From NCBI RefSeq assembly GCF_011761265.1, contig NZ_JAAOZB010000001.1:806001-870000 (forward strand): a DNA stretch of 64,000 nt, in the 5' to 3' direction. This document shows positions 19,121-29,300 of the stretch, piece after piece. The notes beneath the pieces were generated by a model, which searched no databases, was not told where the DNA came from, and saw only the letters and a list, made by a program, of their open reading frames with translations. Position 1 is the first letter of the stretch, and each line of letters starts with the position of its first letter. Source of the stretch: Microbacterium halimionae (GTDB lineage Bacteria > Actinomycetota > Actinomycetes > Actinomycetales > Microbacteriaceae). The position numbers and the translations under genes are program-made.

Positions 19121-19149
19121 TTGACAGATGAAGCGCTTCACGACAGGAT
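19121..19149 (+). promoter_or_regulatory. Probable promoter of the GH30 gene
   Basis: A consensus -35 (TTGACA, 19121-19126) is followed after 17 nt by a weak -10 (CAGGAT, 19144-19149). One LacI-type palindrome fills the spacer and another covers the expected start, which fits tight repression. Confidence 0.55.
19127..19142. promoter_or_regulatory. Probable LacI-family operator O1 between lacI-type gene and GH30
   Basis: Contains the perfect 12-bp palindrome TGAAGCGCTTCA (19129-19140). Its centre is 22 bp, about two helical turns, from the second operator, so two dimers could bind on the same DNA face. Confidence 0.85.
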
Positions 19150-19164
19150 GTGAAGCGCTTCACG
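19149..19164. promoter_or_regulatory. Probable LacI-family operator O2 between lacI-type gene and GH30
   Basis: Contains the perfect 14-bp palindrome GTGAAGCGCTTCAC (19150-19163), the same core as the sites at 11175 and 19127. Confidence 0.87.
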
Positions 19165-19224
19165 CTAGAGCGGCGTTGAAGCGGCGCCGAAACCGGCGCG
19201 ACGACACAGACAAGGGAGCCTGTG

Positions 19225-22026
19225 ATGTCTATACGCATACGCCGAGCCACTAGCGTTGCCGCAGTCGGAGTACTAATCGGGGCAGCTCTGGTCGGCACCA
19301 ACCCGGCAACTGCATCGACTGCCGCTGGTGGCCTCGTCGAGGTCACCTACAGCGGATACAACGACGCGGCGACGACGCATCGACTTTCTGCGATGCCCGA
19401 GAAAAATCTCAGCGAGGTGACCTCGGCAGACATGCCATCTATCGTCGTCGATCCATCAGTCAAGTATCAGACCTGGGAGGGTTTTGGTGGATCGCTTGAG
19501 GATGCCACCGTTTACAACCTCAATCGACTCTCCACGGCCAACCGCGACGCTGCTCTTAACGATCTCTTCGACCCCGTCAGTGGCAATGGCTTTTCTCTGA
19601 TGCGTGTGCCGATCGGCTGCTCAGATTTTTGCAGAGATGCCCCCAACTATTGGACATATGACGACAACGGTGGCGTTGCCGACCCGCTTCTTGAGAACTT
19701 CAGCGTGCAGCGCGACATCGACAACGGGCTCATCGAGATGCTGGGCGACATCACTGCCATAAATCCGACCACACGTTTCTACGCGTCGATGTGGTCACCC
19801 CCGGCATGGATGAAAACCAACAGCAGCTTGGTGGGTCCTGAGGAATGGGGCGCATGCGATCAAGAAGATGCACCCCGCGTGCACCACGGCGTATCTACCG
19901 GATCAAATGTCGACTACTATCCGATTCTCGCTGACTACTATGTGCGATACATCGAGGCCTATGAAGAACTCGGTGTCCCGATCTATGCCGTCACGCTTCA
20001 AAATGAGCCCGACATCAGCATGCCGTATCCAAGTACCTGCTTCACTCCGGCACAGCTCGCCGACTTCGCTGTTGAGCTTGGCTCCGCCTTCAGTTCAGCG
20101 GGCATCGATGCGCTCATCTGGGGGCTCGACGGAAACGAGCAAGGCACGTTCCCATATAGCGATGCGCTCCTCGGCGACCCCGCGGTCGTTGACTATGTCG
20201 ATGGGTTGGGATGGCATAACTACGGCGGCACGGCTGTCTGGCAGCCAACCGCCGTCATCGGTGCTTACGCCGGAAAGACAGCGCATGTCACCGAAATCTC
20301 GAATGGCGCCGCGCGTTTGATCGAGTATTTCCGCAACGCCGTGTCGAGCTACTCCTATTGGGTCACGATGTATGAGTTTTCACCGGGACCGAGTCCGAGC
20401 TTCTGGGGCGACAAACCGCGCGACCCCGCGACTGATCCTGATTTTTACTCGCCCTCAATCGTGTCGTTCCTTGACGGTGACCCAACCAATTACCAGCTCA
20501 ACGGGTGGTATTACTCGTTCGGGCAATTCTCCCGCTACATCCAGACGGGCGCTCATCGTATCGACAGCTCAGAAATCGTCTCTGACACGGTCAGCAACGT
20601 CGCCTTCGAGAACCCGGACGGCACCATCGTGATCATCGCAACTAACCGGGGAAACTCGCCATACAATTCGGCGCTTACTAACCCAGCGCCGGCAACCGTG
20701 CGCTTCGTAACTCCCAGCGGCGAGTTTCGCGACACGCTGCCAGGCGACACCATCGCCACCTACGTCGTTACGCCGACGACAGGCGCGGAAGCTTCGGTCG
20801 TGGCAGCGTCCGCGTCCGCAGCTCGCGAGGGGAACGCTGCTTTTCAAGCAATCGATGGCGACTCCGCGACGTTCTGGACGACAGGTGCTAATCAAGCCGC
20901 CGGACAAGCCTTCACTCTTGATCTCGGTGATGTGCGTACCGTTGATCAACTCACGCTCACACACGGCACACTCTCTGGGGACTTCGCAGCGGCCTACGAA
21001 CTGAAGGCATCCACTGACGGAGTGACCTGGGGGAGCCCGGTCGCATCCGGCTCTGGAACACGCGACATAACCAACATCACCTTTGACAAGGTCAACGCTC
21101 GATACCTGCAGGTCAGCCTCACCACCGGAGCGCCGCGCTGGTGGAGCGTGGCTGAGGCAACGGCTTATGACTCGACCACCGGGCTATTGGACGGCAGCTC
21201 CATGTCAGCCGTCGCCTCGGCAACGAATGGTGCCGAGGTAGCTGATCGAGCGCTCGACGGCACTGCCACGTCGCGGTGGAGCAGCGGCGAAGCACAGCAG
21301 CCGGGCCAAAACTTCACCATCGACCTCGGCGACTCGCGTTTGGTGACGGCCATTGAGCTCGACAGTGGGTCGTGGGTAGGGGACGAGCCTCGCGGGTGGG
21401 AAGTGCAGGCATCCGATGACGGAGTCTCGTGGGGACCGGTGCTTGCTAGCGGGCTCGGGTCGCCCGGCGCGACACGTATCGCGATAGCGCCCAGCCCTGC
21501 GCAGTATTGGAGAATCACTCAGACTGGAACGGCGGCGAACAACTTCTGGACCATAGCCGAAGCTCGCGTCTATGGGACTTCGGCCGAACTGCCAGCGATC
21601 GAAGATGTGCCGCTAGATCGTGCAGGATGGTCGGCCACCGCGTCGAATGCTGGGCCGACGGGTGCTGGTGAGGCGTTGGATGGGCTCCTTGATACTCGGT
21701 GGGCGTCCGGCGCGGCGCAAAGCGGCAATGAGTGGTTTCAGGTTGATTTGGGCGCAGTGGAGACATTCTCTGCCGTGCAATTGAACGCCGCGGGGCCGCC
21801 CGATTGGGCAGATCAGCTCGCGCGGACCTACCGCGGCGACTTTGCGCGGGGATATGAGGTGTACGTATCCAGCGGCGACTCGTGGACGCTCGTTGCAAGC
21901 GGTGCTGGTGACTCGGCGGCAGACTTCATCCGTTTCCCCGAGCAGACTGCGCGCTACATCAACGTTCACCAGACTGGAACTTCCGCATATTGGTGGGGTA
22001 TCGCAGAGTTCTACGCGTACGAATAG
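19225..22026 (+). CDS. Secreted GH30 family glycoside hydrolase with three F5/8C (CBM32-like) domains
   Basis: A 933-residue secreted enzyme. A signal peptide ends near residue 31 ('PATASTA'). The GH30 barrel spans about residues 70-510: 'WEGFGGSLEDATVYNL', 'MWSPPAWMK', the acid/base Glu in 'TLQNEPD' (about 260) and the nucleophile Glu in 'HVTEISNG' (about 356). Three discoidin/F5-8C-like sugar-binding domains follow at about 520-650, 660-790 and 795-933, each with a 'LDG..(T)RW' core. The catalytic motifs resemble the glucocerebrosidase/beta-1,6-glucanase side of GH30 more than the xylanase side; substrate not settled. There is no wall anchor. The first ATG after AAGGGAG is used; a GTG lies one codon upstream. 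Confidence 0.92.
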   Translation: MSIRIRRATSVAAVGVLIGAALVGTNPATASTAAGGLVEVTYSGYNDAATTHRLSAMPEKNLSEVTSADMPSIVVDPSVKYQTWEGFGGSLEDATVYNLNRLSTANRDAALNDLFDPVSGNGFSLMRVPIGCSDFCRDAPNYWTYDDNGGVADPLLENFSVQRDIDNGLIEMLGDITAINPTTRFYASMWSPPAWMKTNSSLVGPEEWGACDQEDAPRVHHGVSTGSNVDYYPILADYYVRYIEAYEELGVPIYAVTLQNEPDISMPYPSTCFTPAQLADFAVELGSAFSSAGIDALIWGLDGNEQGTFPYSDALLGDPAVVDYVDGLGWHNYGGTAVWQPTAVIGAYAGKTAHVTEISNGAARLIEYFRNAVSSYSYWVTMYEFSPGPSPSFWGDKPRDPATDPDFYSPSIVSFLDGDPTNYQLNGWYYSFGQFSRYIQTGAHRIDSSEIVSDTVSNVAFENPDGTIVIIATNRGNSPYNSALTNPAPATVRFVTPSGEFRDTLPGDTIATYVVTPTTGAEASVVAASASAAREGNAAFQAIDGDSATFWTTGANQAAGQAFTLDLGDVRTVDQLTLTHGTLSGDFAAAYELKASTDGVTWGSPVASGSGTRDITNITFDKVNARYLQVSLTTGAPRWWSVAEATAYDSTTGLLDGSSMSAVASATNGAEVADRALDGTATSRWSSGEAQQPGQNFTIDLGDSRLVTAIELDSGSWVGDEPRGWEVQASDDGVSWGPVLASGLGSPGATRIAIAPSPAQYWRITQTGTAANNFWTIAEARVYGTSAELPAIEDVPLDRAGWSATASNAGPTGAGEALDGLLDTRWASGAAQSGNEWFQVDLGAVETFSAVQLNAAGPPDWADQLARTYRGDFARGYEVYVSSGDSWTLVASGAGDSAADFIRFPEQTARYINVHQTGTSAYWWGIAEFYAYE

Positions 22027-22127
22027 ATGCCATGCGACGGCAGAGAGCATCCGCCCGCTGAGTCGCGTTTACTTCGTGTCCACTCCACGGACACGCGATT
22101 GATGTCTGAGTCGGGTGTTCTGTCGCG

Positions 22128-22778
22128 ATGAAGATTCCACGATCGCTTGTACCCGGACTCGCGGCGTTGGCTCTCTCATCCGCGCTCGTTGGGTGCACGG
22201 CTTCATTCGCACCTGAGACAACCGCATCGACGACTGCATTCGCTGATGACGTTGTGCCCGAGCCCGGCCGCACGATCGAAGCAGCCGAGATCGACGCCAA
22301 CACCGATACCTCGCTGACCGGTTATCGCATCGCCGTCGTGAACGTTGCGAGTGCTGGCTCGGACGCGATGCTCGACGGCGTCGTCGCCTTCGCCGAAGAA
22401 AAGAATGCGGATGTCGAGATCTTCGATGCGGCGGACGGCGACGATGTGGCGGGTGCCGTGGGCGACGCAATCGCGGCGCACCCCGATCTCGTTGTCGGGC
22501 TCGGTGAGAGTGTTGTCGACACCTTCTCGTTCGAGACCGCTCAGGTGCTCTACCAGCAGTTCTTGATCCTCGGCGCGCAGGTGGCAGAACCCACAGCGAA
22601 TGTGACAGCCGTCATCTGGGAGGGCGCCACGTCGCGCGGATCTGCGGCGTCGGCCGACGGTGATCTGAATGGGGCGAACGTCACCGCGGAGTTCTCACGC
22701 AGCGTCGTGGGGGTAGGTGTCGCAAGCATCGAGTACGGAGTCACCGGGGTTATCGTCGCGGTAGACGCCCCGGGCTAA
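22128..22778 (+). CDS. Lipoprotein with a single periplasmic-binding-like lobe, function unknown
   Basis: A 216-residue protein with a lipobox 'LVGC' (Cys at about residue 23). After a 40-residue tether comes 'GYRIAVVNVASAGSDAMLDG', then 'VEIFDAADGDDVAGAVGDAI' and 'HPDLVVGLGESVVDTF', an alternating beta/alpha pattern like one lobe of a BMP/PBP1-type binding protein. The length is only about half of such a protein, so it may be a small sensor or a degenerate relative. It lies 101 nt after the GH30 gene in the same direction. A short run AAAAAAGGTTTTT just after its stop could be a weak terminator. Confidence 0.6.
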   Translation: MKIPRSLVPGLAALALSSALVGCTASFAPETTASTTAFADDVVPEPGRTIEAAEIDANTDTSLTGYRIAVVNVASAGSDAMLDGVVAFAEEKNADVEIFDAADGDDVAGAVGDAIAAHPDLVVGLGESVVDTFSFETAQVLYQQFLILGAQVAEPTANVTAVIWEGATSRGSAASADGDLNGANVTAEFSRSVVGVGVASIEYGVTGVIVAVDAPG

Positions 22779-22956
22779 AAAAGGTTTTTCTCACGAACTG
22801 TGCGCTGATCGGGAGCAATCCGAAACACGTTGCCAGCAGTATGACTGTCGTTTACCTAGCGATCTCCTCCCGGATATTTCGAACGATCAAGTTGGTCGCG
22901 GGCGTGCACTCTGCCCACATCCCCTCACCACACAATCCAGATTGGCGTGACCTCTT

Positions 22957-25900
22957 TTGCTGAATAAGAATGCGACACCGGCTTCCGCCGGTGTCACGCG
23001 TGGGAAACGGATCGGGCGGCGCAGCGTTGCCGGCGCGGTCCTTCTCTCTCTGACTGCTGCCTCACTTGCCGCGACTGCGCTCCCCGCTGCAGCGGTCACT
23101 TCGCCCCGTGCCGCTGTGAATGCGGTCGCGTCGGACGGCATCGCCGTCGAGCCTGTGCGAATTCAGGCCGAGGACTACACGAGTGACAACGGCAACGGAC
23201 TGAAAAAAGAAACCAGTTCCGACGCCACAGGAATGTCGCTCGGGAACGTCGGCGGCAGTTGGGATGGTGGTGAGATTGTCTTCGACAAGGTAAGCCTCGG
23301 CGCCACCCCGCTGTCGAGCCTCACCGTCCGCTATGTAAATAACTCGGGTCGCGTAGGCCAGAACCCCTCACTCGAGTTCTACCTCGATGACAAGTCGGAG
23401 GCGAACAAGCTCACTACCGTCGCGCTTCCGGTCACGGGGTCCAACTGGAACGCCTACAACACGACAACCGTCGAGCTTCCTCGCGAGGTTTCGGGCGACC
23501 ACAAGTTGATTGTTGTGATGCGGGTCACCGCCGACTCAGGTCACCCCTACGTTGGCAATTTCGACTACTTCGAGTTCGCGCCAGAAGCGCTTCCGGAGAC
23601 GTACCTCACGACTGACGACGAGTGGAAGTACTCAGACAACGCCACTGACCCGTCGGGCAATGGTTCGCTTTCTTGGACCACCGCCGAATTCGATGACAGT
23701 GCGTGGAAGCAGGCCGCTGGTTCGTTCGGTTCGAAGAAGGGCGCTGCCGACCTCGGCGGCGGCTTCGTCGCCGACACGCTGCTTCAGTATCTGAAGCCCG
23801 GTTCTGCCGACACCGTCGAGACTTACCACTTCCGGACAGATGTTGACATCAGTGCGGGTGAGCTGGCGCAGCTCGACTCCCTGCAGGGTTCGATCACTTA
23901 CGACGATGCTGTGCGGGTTTACGTCAATGGTGTGAAGGTCGCTGGGTTTGAAGATGAGCGCGTCAACGGCGCGGCGAACCAGAACTTGACGTACGCGGGT
24001 AACAGTAACGGCGACCCCCGCACAAGCTCGTTCACGGTCCCGGCCGATCTTCTCGAGGCGGGTGAGAACACGGTCTCGGTCGCTCTTTACCAGGACCGCG
24101 CCACAAGCAGTGACATCTACCTCGATGTCACTGCGCTTAGTCCCGTCGCGAACGCGCCGGAGGTGCCCGAGGGCCCGGTCGTTGCGAAGATCACGGACGT
24201 CGCGCTCGGTGTGGGCGAGACCGAAGCTGAGCGTAATCTCGCGTGGTACTCAGACGTTGACGTGGCGCAGGTCGCTCAGCTTGCTCCCGCATCTGCTGTC
24301 GTCGATGGTGCATTCCCTGAATCAGCGACAACTGTCGAAGCTGTCAAGACGGGCGGAACGTCGAGTGGCGAGTTCTTCCGTGACGCTGTGTTCGCCGATC
24401 TCTCGGAAAACACCCAGTACGCCTATCGAGTTGGTAGTGAAGAGACCGGTTGGTCGGACATCTACACGTTCCGCACCCAGGACTTCAGTGGCGACTTCTC
24501 GTTCTTGTTCTTCGGTGACCCGCAACTCGGTGCTTCGGGCAATTTGCAGCGCGATGGTGCTGGTTGGCTCGACACCCTGAACGTCGCGACCGAGAGCTAC
24601 CCCGACGCTGAGCTCCTGTTCTCCGCGGGTGACCAGGTCGAGAGTGCAGCGAATGAGTCACAGTACGAGTCGCTGTTTGCGCCCGAGCAGATGCAGAGCA
24701 TTCCGTTCGTAGCGACGAACGGAAACCACGACGTGGGGTCGAAGGCGTACGAGCAGCACTTCAACGTGCCGAATGAGGACCTCACAGCCGGTGCCGGAAG
24801 CTCAACATCGTCGGGTGGCGACTACTGGTTCATCTACAAGGACGTGTTGTTCGTCAACCTCAACTCGAACAGTCGCGACTATGCATCGCACAACGCGTTC
24901 ATGGACAAGGTCATTGCCGAGCAGGGCGACAAGGCGTCGTGGCGTGTACTTGCTTTCCATCACTCGATCTACTCGGTCGCTGCACACTCGAACGACGGCG
25001 ACATTCTTGACCGACGTGGCACGATGCCGCAGAAGATCTCGGAGCTCGACTTCGATGTCGTGCTGATGGGTCACGACCATAACTACACCCGCAGCTACCT
25101 CATCAAGGACGGCCAAATGGCCGACGCGCAGGAGCTTGCTGGTCAGTCGAGCGTCGAAGCGAAAGATGGTGAAGTGCTTTACGTCACTGCCAACTCGGCG
25201 AGTGGCTCGAAGTACTACAACACGACTGTGCCCGACGCGTGGTTTGCCTCGGTGATGAACCAGGAGAAAGTACGCAACTATTCGGTTCTCGAAGTTACCG
25301 ATGAGGACATCACGATGCGCACGCTGCGCAGCGAGTCAAACGGCTCGTCAAAGCCGGTGAACAGCGTCGTCGACGAGGTAGTGCTCACGAGGGACGCGGC
25401 TCCCGAGCTGAGCGTGCCGGCGGATTCTGAGATCGCTTTCGGCGACACCTTCGATGCGCTCGAAGGCGTGACTGCGATCGACAACGTTGACGGTGACCTC
25501 ACCACGAAGATCACGGTAACGGGTACGGTCGACACTGCCACTGCGGGTACCTACAGCCTCACCTACGCGGTGAAGGATGCGCGTGGCAACGAGTCGACCG
25601 TCACGCGCGTCGTCACGGTGATGCCCAAAGCCGAAGAGCCCGGCACAGAAGAGCCCGGAACCGAAGAGCCCGGCACGGAAGAGCCGGGCACGGAAGAGCC
25701 GGGCACGGAAGAGCCGGGCACGGAAGAGCCGGGCACGGAAGAGCCCGGAACTGAAGAGCCGAGTGCGGGTAAGCCGGGCTTCACGCCGGGCGCTCCCGTT
25801 GCAGACGGCGCTGACCTGCCGTTCGCCCTGAAGGACAAGGTAGAGGCGACGATCAACGGCCGCACCGTGACTCTCAGTGGTCTGGTTGGCGACAGCTGGC

Positions 25901-26205
25901 ACTACGTCTACGCCTACTCGGCCCCTACCGGGCTTGGTTGGGTGCAGTCCGCTGCCTCTGGTACCGCGACGGTGACGCTTCCCGCGTCGCTTGAGGCTGG
26001 TACTCACCGCATTGCGGTGACCGACGCCGAAGGAGCACTCGTCGGCTGGGCTGAAGTTACGATCGCTGCACCGGCCGGAAGCGGCCTCGCTGTCACTGGT
26101 TCGGATGCTGCAGCCGCTTGGGGCTTCGGCACGCTCGGCGCGCTCATGCTCGCCGCCGGCGGAGTGCTGCTTATCGCACGCCGCCGCGTCACTGCCACGC
26201 GCTGA
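22957..26205 (+). CDS. Wall-anchored purple-acid-phosphatase-like metallophosphoesterase, multidomain
   Basis: A 1082-residue exported protein. After the signal peptide (cut near residue 47) come a CBM6/35-like domain (about 60-210), a beta-rich domain (210-395), a PAP N-terminal FN3-like domain (410-505), and the metallophosphoesterase (510-760) with all metal motifs: 'FFGDPQ', 'AGDQ', 'NGNHD', 'FHHS' and 'GHDHNYTR'. A DUF5011/Ig-like domain (810-885), eight EEPGT repeats, a small C-terminal beta domain, then 'LAVTG', a membrane helix and an Arg-rich tail form a class E-type sortase signal. The only in-frame start before the signal peptide is TTG (or the next codon CTG), with no good ribosome site; this start is uncertain. 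Target could be a phosphorylated glycan or phosphate ester. Confidence 0.88.
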   Translation: MLNKNATPASAGVTRGKRIGRRSVAGAVLLSLTAASLAATALPAAAVTSPRAAVNAVASDGIAVEPVRIQAEDYTSDNGNGLKKETSSDATGMSLGNVGGSWDGGEIVFDKVSLGATPLSSLTVRYVNNSGRVGQNPSLEFYLDDKSEANKLTTVALPVTGSNWNAYNTTTVELPREVSGDHKLIVVMRVTADSGHPYVGNFDYFEFAPEALPETYLTTDDEWKYSDNATDPSGNGSLSWTTAEFDDSAWKQAAGSFGSKKGAADLGGGFVADTLLQYLKPGSADTVETYHFRTDVDISAGELAQLDSLQGSITYDDAVRVYVNGVKVAGFEDERVNGAANQNLTYAGNSNGDPRTSSFTVPADLLEAGENTVSVALYQDRATSSDIYLDVTALSPVANAPEVPEGPVVAKITDVALGVGETEAERNLAWYSDVDVAQVAQLAPASAVVDGAFPESATTVEAVKTGGTSSGEFFRDAVFADLSENTQYAYRVGSEETGWSDIYTFRTQDFSGDFSFLFFGDPQLGASGNLQRDGAGWLDTLNVATESYPDAELLFSAGDQVESAANESQYESLFAPEQMQSIPFVATNGNHDVGSKAYEQHFNVPNEDLTAGAGSSTSSGGDYWFIYKDVLFVNLNSNSRDYASHNAFMDKVIAEQGDKASWRVLAFHHSIYSVAAHSNDGDILDRRGTMPQKISELDFDVVLMGHDHNYTRSYLIKDGQMADAQELAGQSSVEAKDGEVLYVTANSASGSKYYNTTVPDAWFASVMNQEKVRNYSVLEVTDEDITMRTLRSESNGSSKPVNSVVDEVVLTRDAAPELSVPADSEIAFGDTFDALEGVTAIDNVDGDLTTKITVTGTVDTATAGTYSLTYAVKDARGNESTVTRVVTVMPKAEEPGTEEPGTEEPGTEEPGTEEPGTEEPGTEEPGTEEPGTEEPSAGKPGFTPGAPVADGADLPFALKDKVEATINGRTVTLSGLVGDSWHYVYAYSAPTGLGWVQSAASGTATVTLPASLEAGTHRIAVTDAEGALVGWAEVTIAAPAGSGLAVTGSDAAAAWGFGTLGALMLAAGGVLLIARRRVTATR
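25633..25752 (+). repeat. Eight 15-bp repeats encoding EEPGT, wall-spanning linker
   Basis: Eight in-frame copies of a GA(A/G)GAGCC(C/G)GG(C/A)AC-type unit encode EEPGT repeats between the Ig-like domain and the C-terminal module. Four central copies are identical at DNA level, so copy number may vary. A shorter array with the same peptide is in the GH92 gene. Confidence 0.95.
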
Positions 26206-26214
26206 CGCACCCGC

Positions 26215-26254
26215 ATCATCGGGGACCGGGACACATCACCCGGTCCCCGATGAT
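26215..26254 (+). terminator. Strong hairpin between metallophosphoesterase and GH92 genes
   Basis: ATCATCGGGGACCGGG (26215-26230) pairs perfectly with its reverse complement at 26239-26254 around an 8-nt loop. A T-rich stretch begins about 20 nt later, so it could be a terminator of the upstream gene or a processing/attenuation site within a common transcript. Confidence 0.75.
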
Positions 26255-26312
26255 CGCCCCGCTTCACACTGCCTTCTTTTTCTCTTCCCCCCTCTCACAG
26301 GAGAACCAGCGC

Positions 26313-29300
26313 ATGTCTCTTTCGACCAGATCCCTCCGGCTCGTCGCCGTGGGTGTGCTCGCCGCCCTTGTTGGCACCGGACTCGTGCCCGCAGCTGCAA
26401 TCGCAGCCCCGGGTGAAGCAAAGGTCGAAACCAACGACTTCGCCGCGCTGGTGAACTCCTTCGTGTCTACCGAGGATGACTTCGGCCAGGACCTTCCTGG
26501 AGCCGAGGCACCCAACTCGATCATCAAGATCAACCCGATGACGACACCGGGTCGCTCACACAGCGGATACGACTACGCAGAAGACCAGATCGCTGGTTTC
26601 ACTCACACCAACCTCAACGGCGTCGGCGGCTCAGGCGGCGGCGGCGACCTTCTGGTCGTTCCCACATATGAGAGCTACACCAGTCGTCCCTCGACAAACA
26701 CGTACGCGAAAAACTTCAGTCACGATGACGAGGAAGCCGAGCCCGGCTACTACGGCGTCGACCTGCAGACGACTAAGGGCGCGATCCTCGCCGAGGCGAC
26801 CACCGATGTACGCACGGGGCAGGATCGCTTCACCTTCCCGCAGGCGGGCACGGCATCCGTCGTCGTTGACCTCCGCAATAACTTCACAAGCCGCCGCGAC
26901 GCGTCCATTTCGTACGAGAAGTTGGGCGATGGGCGAGTAACGCTGTCGGGTGAGTTCACCGGACACTTCAACGGTTACGACTACCGCATGTATTACCACG
27001 CTGAGTCGACGAGCGCCGTCAAAACTGTTCGTACCTGGGGTGGATCGGGTGCACTCGGCGCGTCGAAAGAGCAGAAGGGCACCGACATCGGTGCGGTCCT
27101 TGAATTCAACGTGGCCGCCGGCGAGCAGGTCGGCCTGACCGTCGCGATCTCACCTATTAGCGCCGCACAGGCGCGCACCGATCTCGGCGTTGAGATGGGT
27201 GATCGCAGCTTTGAAGAAGTGCGAAGCGACACGAAGGCAGACTGGAACGAAATCCTCGGGCGTCTCGCTGTCACGGCATCAGAGACCAGCGATCCAGACG
27301 GCGAACTGCAGGAGCTCTTCTACACACACCTGTACCGGATGTTCGGCTCTCCCGTAAACGCTACGAGCACCAGCGGAACCTATCGTGGGCTCGACGGCGA
27401 GATCCGCACCGCCGAGGGTTACACCCACTACGACGGATGGGGATTCTGGGACGACTTCCGCAAATACGAAGTGCTTGCCGTCGGATACCCAGAGGTATTC
27501 AGTGACATGGCGCAATCGGTTGTCGATCTCTACTCTTCGTTCGCGAAGACGGGTAGCGCCTCGCTCTCGAATCGCGTCCACTCTGTGCCCACCGTGCGAT
27601 TTGAACGCGCCGCAATCGTCGTTGCTGACGCGGTCGCCAAGGGGGCAGACCTGCGCGGTCTCGAAGAAGCATGGCCAGCGCTCGTTTCACAGTCGCAGGG
27701 CGGATACGCGAACGCCGACAATGTGAAGCGCGGCTACATCGCGAACGAGGTCGACGACACGCTCGGTACCGCCTATGACGACACGGCCATGGCCACGATC
27801 GCTGATGCTCTCGGGCGCACCGATGAAGCTGATGCCTATCGCCTGCGTGCGGCGAACTGGACGAACCTCTACAAAGATGATGCGGTCACGCTCGCTGACG
27901 GCTCGAAGGCCGGGCTCGTCTTTCCTAAAGACGCCGACGGCAAGTGGAGCACAGCCGACCCGGAGCGGTTCGAAGCCGGCAACGTCTACCAGGGCACCCT
28001 GTGGCAGTACAACTGGTACGTCGCAGGTGACATGGGCGGAATGATCGAAAAGATGGGCGGCGAAGATGCGACGCTATCGGCGCTCAGCTTCATGTTCGGC
28101 GAGCAAGCTCCAAACGACGGAAAGCGGATGCTGCACGCCAACGCCAACGAGATCGATCTGCAAGCGCCCTATCTCTTCAACTACGTAGGTGAGCCCTCGA
28201 AGACTCAGCACTGGGTCCGCAGTATCTACACGAAAGAGACCTGGAACCGTTACATCGCGACCGGTTCGACGAATGAGGCCCCCACGGGCGGCGGTGAGTT
28301 CAATCCACCGGTGAAGACGAAGGTCTACCAGAACTCCCCGCAGGGTTTCCTACCGACGATGGACAACGACACTGGCACGATGTCTTCGATGTTCGTCGCC
28401 GCAGCGATTGGCCTCTTCCCTGTGGCAGCCGGGTCGGATGAATACCAGATCGGCTCGCCCTTCTTCGAGAATGTCAGCATCAACTACGAGAGCGGTCGCA
28501 CCTTCGATATCGCAGCGAACGGTGTCTCGCCCGACGACTATTACATCCAGTCAGCGACGCTCGATGGCGAAGGGTTCGACCGCACCTGGGTGACCTACGA
28601 TCAGCTCACCTCGGGAGGTTCGCTCAGTTTCGAGATGGCAGACGAGCCCTCCGATTGGGCGGCCGACGGCGTTGCGGCGTCGTCGCTCAGCGACGAACTT
28701 CCGACCAGCGTCTATGAGCCCACCAGCGCGATCTCCCTTGACTCGCGTGAGTTCGTTGAGACCGAAACCGGCGACGGCAGCATCGGCAACACCATTGAGC
28801 TGACGATCACGAACGGCCGATTCTCCGGTCGTGATGGAGACGACCTCATTGCGTCGGGAGCGATCAGTGCACACAATGTGCCAGAAGGCCTTGACCTGCG
28901 AGCCACCCGCTCGGGCGATAGATCGGTCACTCTCCACCTCGATGGCGCCGCGACTACATCCGGCGTTCTCGAGAGCATCGACGACCTCGGCATCGAGATA
29001 TCGGATGCCGCTTTCAGCCGGATGCCGTCGACTGGTCCCCGTGATTTCGAGCTCAAAGTTACCTTCGTCGGTGCCTCGCTGTCGGCTGACCGCACAACTG
29101 TGCTCGCGGCCCCCGATGGAACGGTCGATGCGACTGTTGCCATGGCGATGAATGGCGCCACGTTTGCCGGTGCGGCCGGACGTGACCTGATCGCAGACGG
29201 AGTCCTGACTGTTTCGGGACTACCCGCCGGTGTCACAGTCGCTGGAGTGCTGCGTTCGCCGACCGAACTCGACCTGCGACTGGGCGGATCCCTCGGTGAC

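Noticed and set aside
25633..25752. Regular 15-bp repeats considered as a CRISPR array
   Set aside because: The repeats abut with no spacers and code in frame for a linker.
25348..26007. Minus-strand frames over the EEPGT repeat region
   Set aside because: They are made of translated repeat DNA (repetitive Ser/Pro/Gly/Phe), not a real protein.
26118..26312. N-terminal extension of the GH92 open frame
   Set aside because: It is Arg/His/Pro-rich, crosses the 16-bp hairpin and lacks a ribosome site; the ATG at 26313 has both a ribosome site and a signal peptide.
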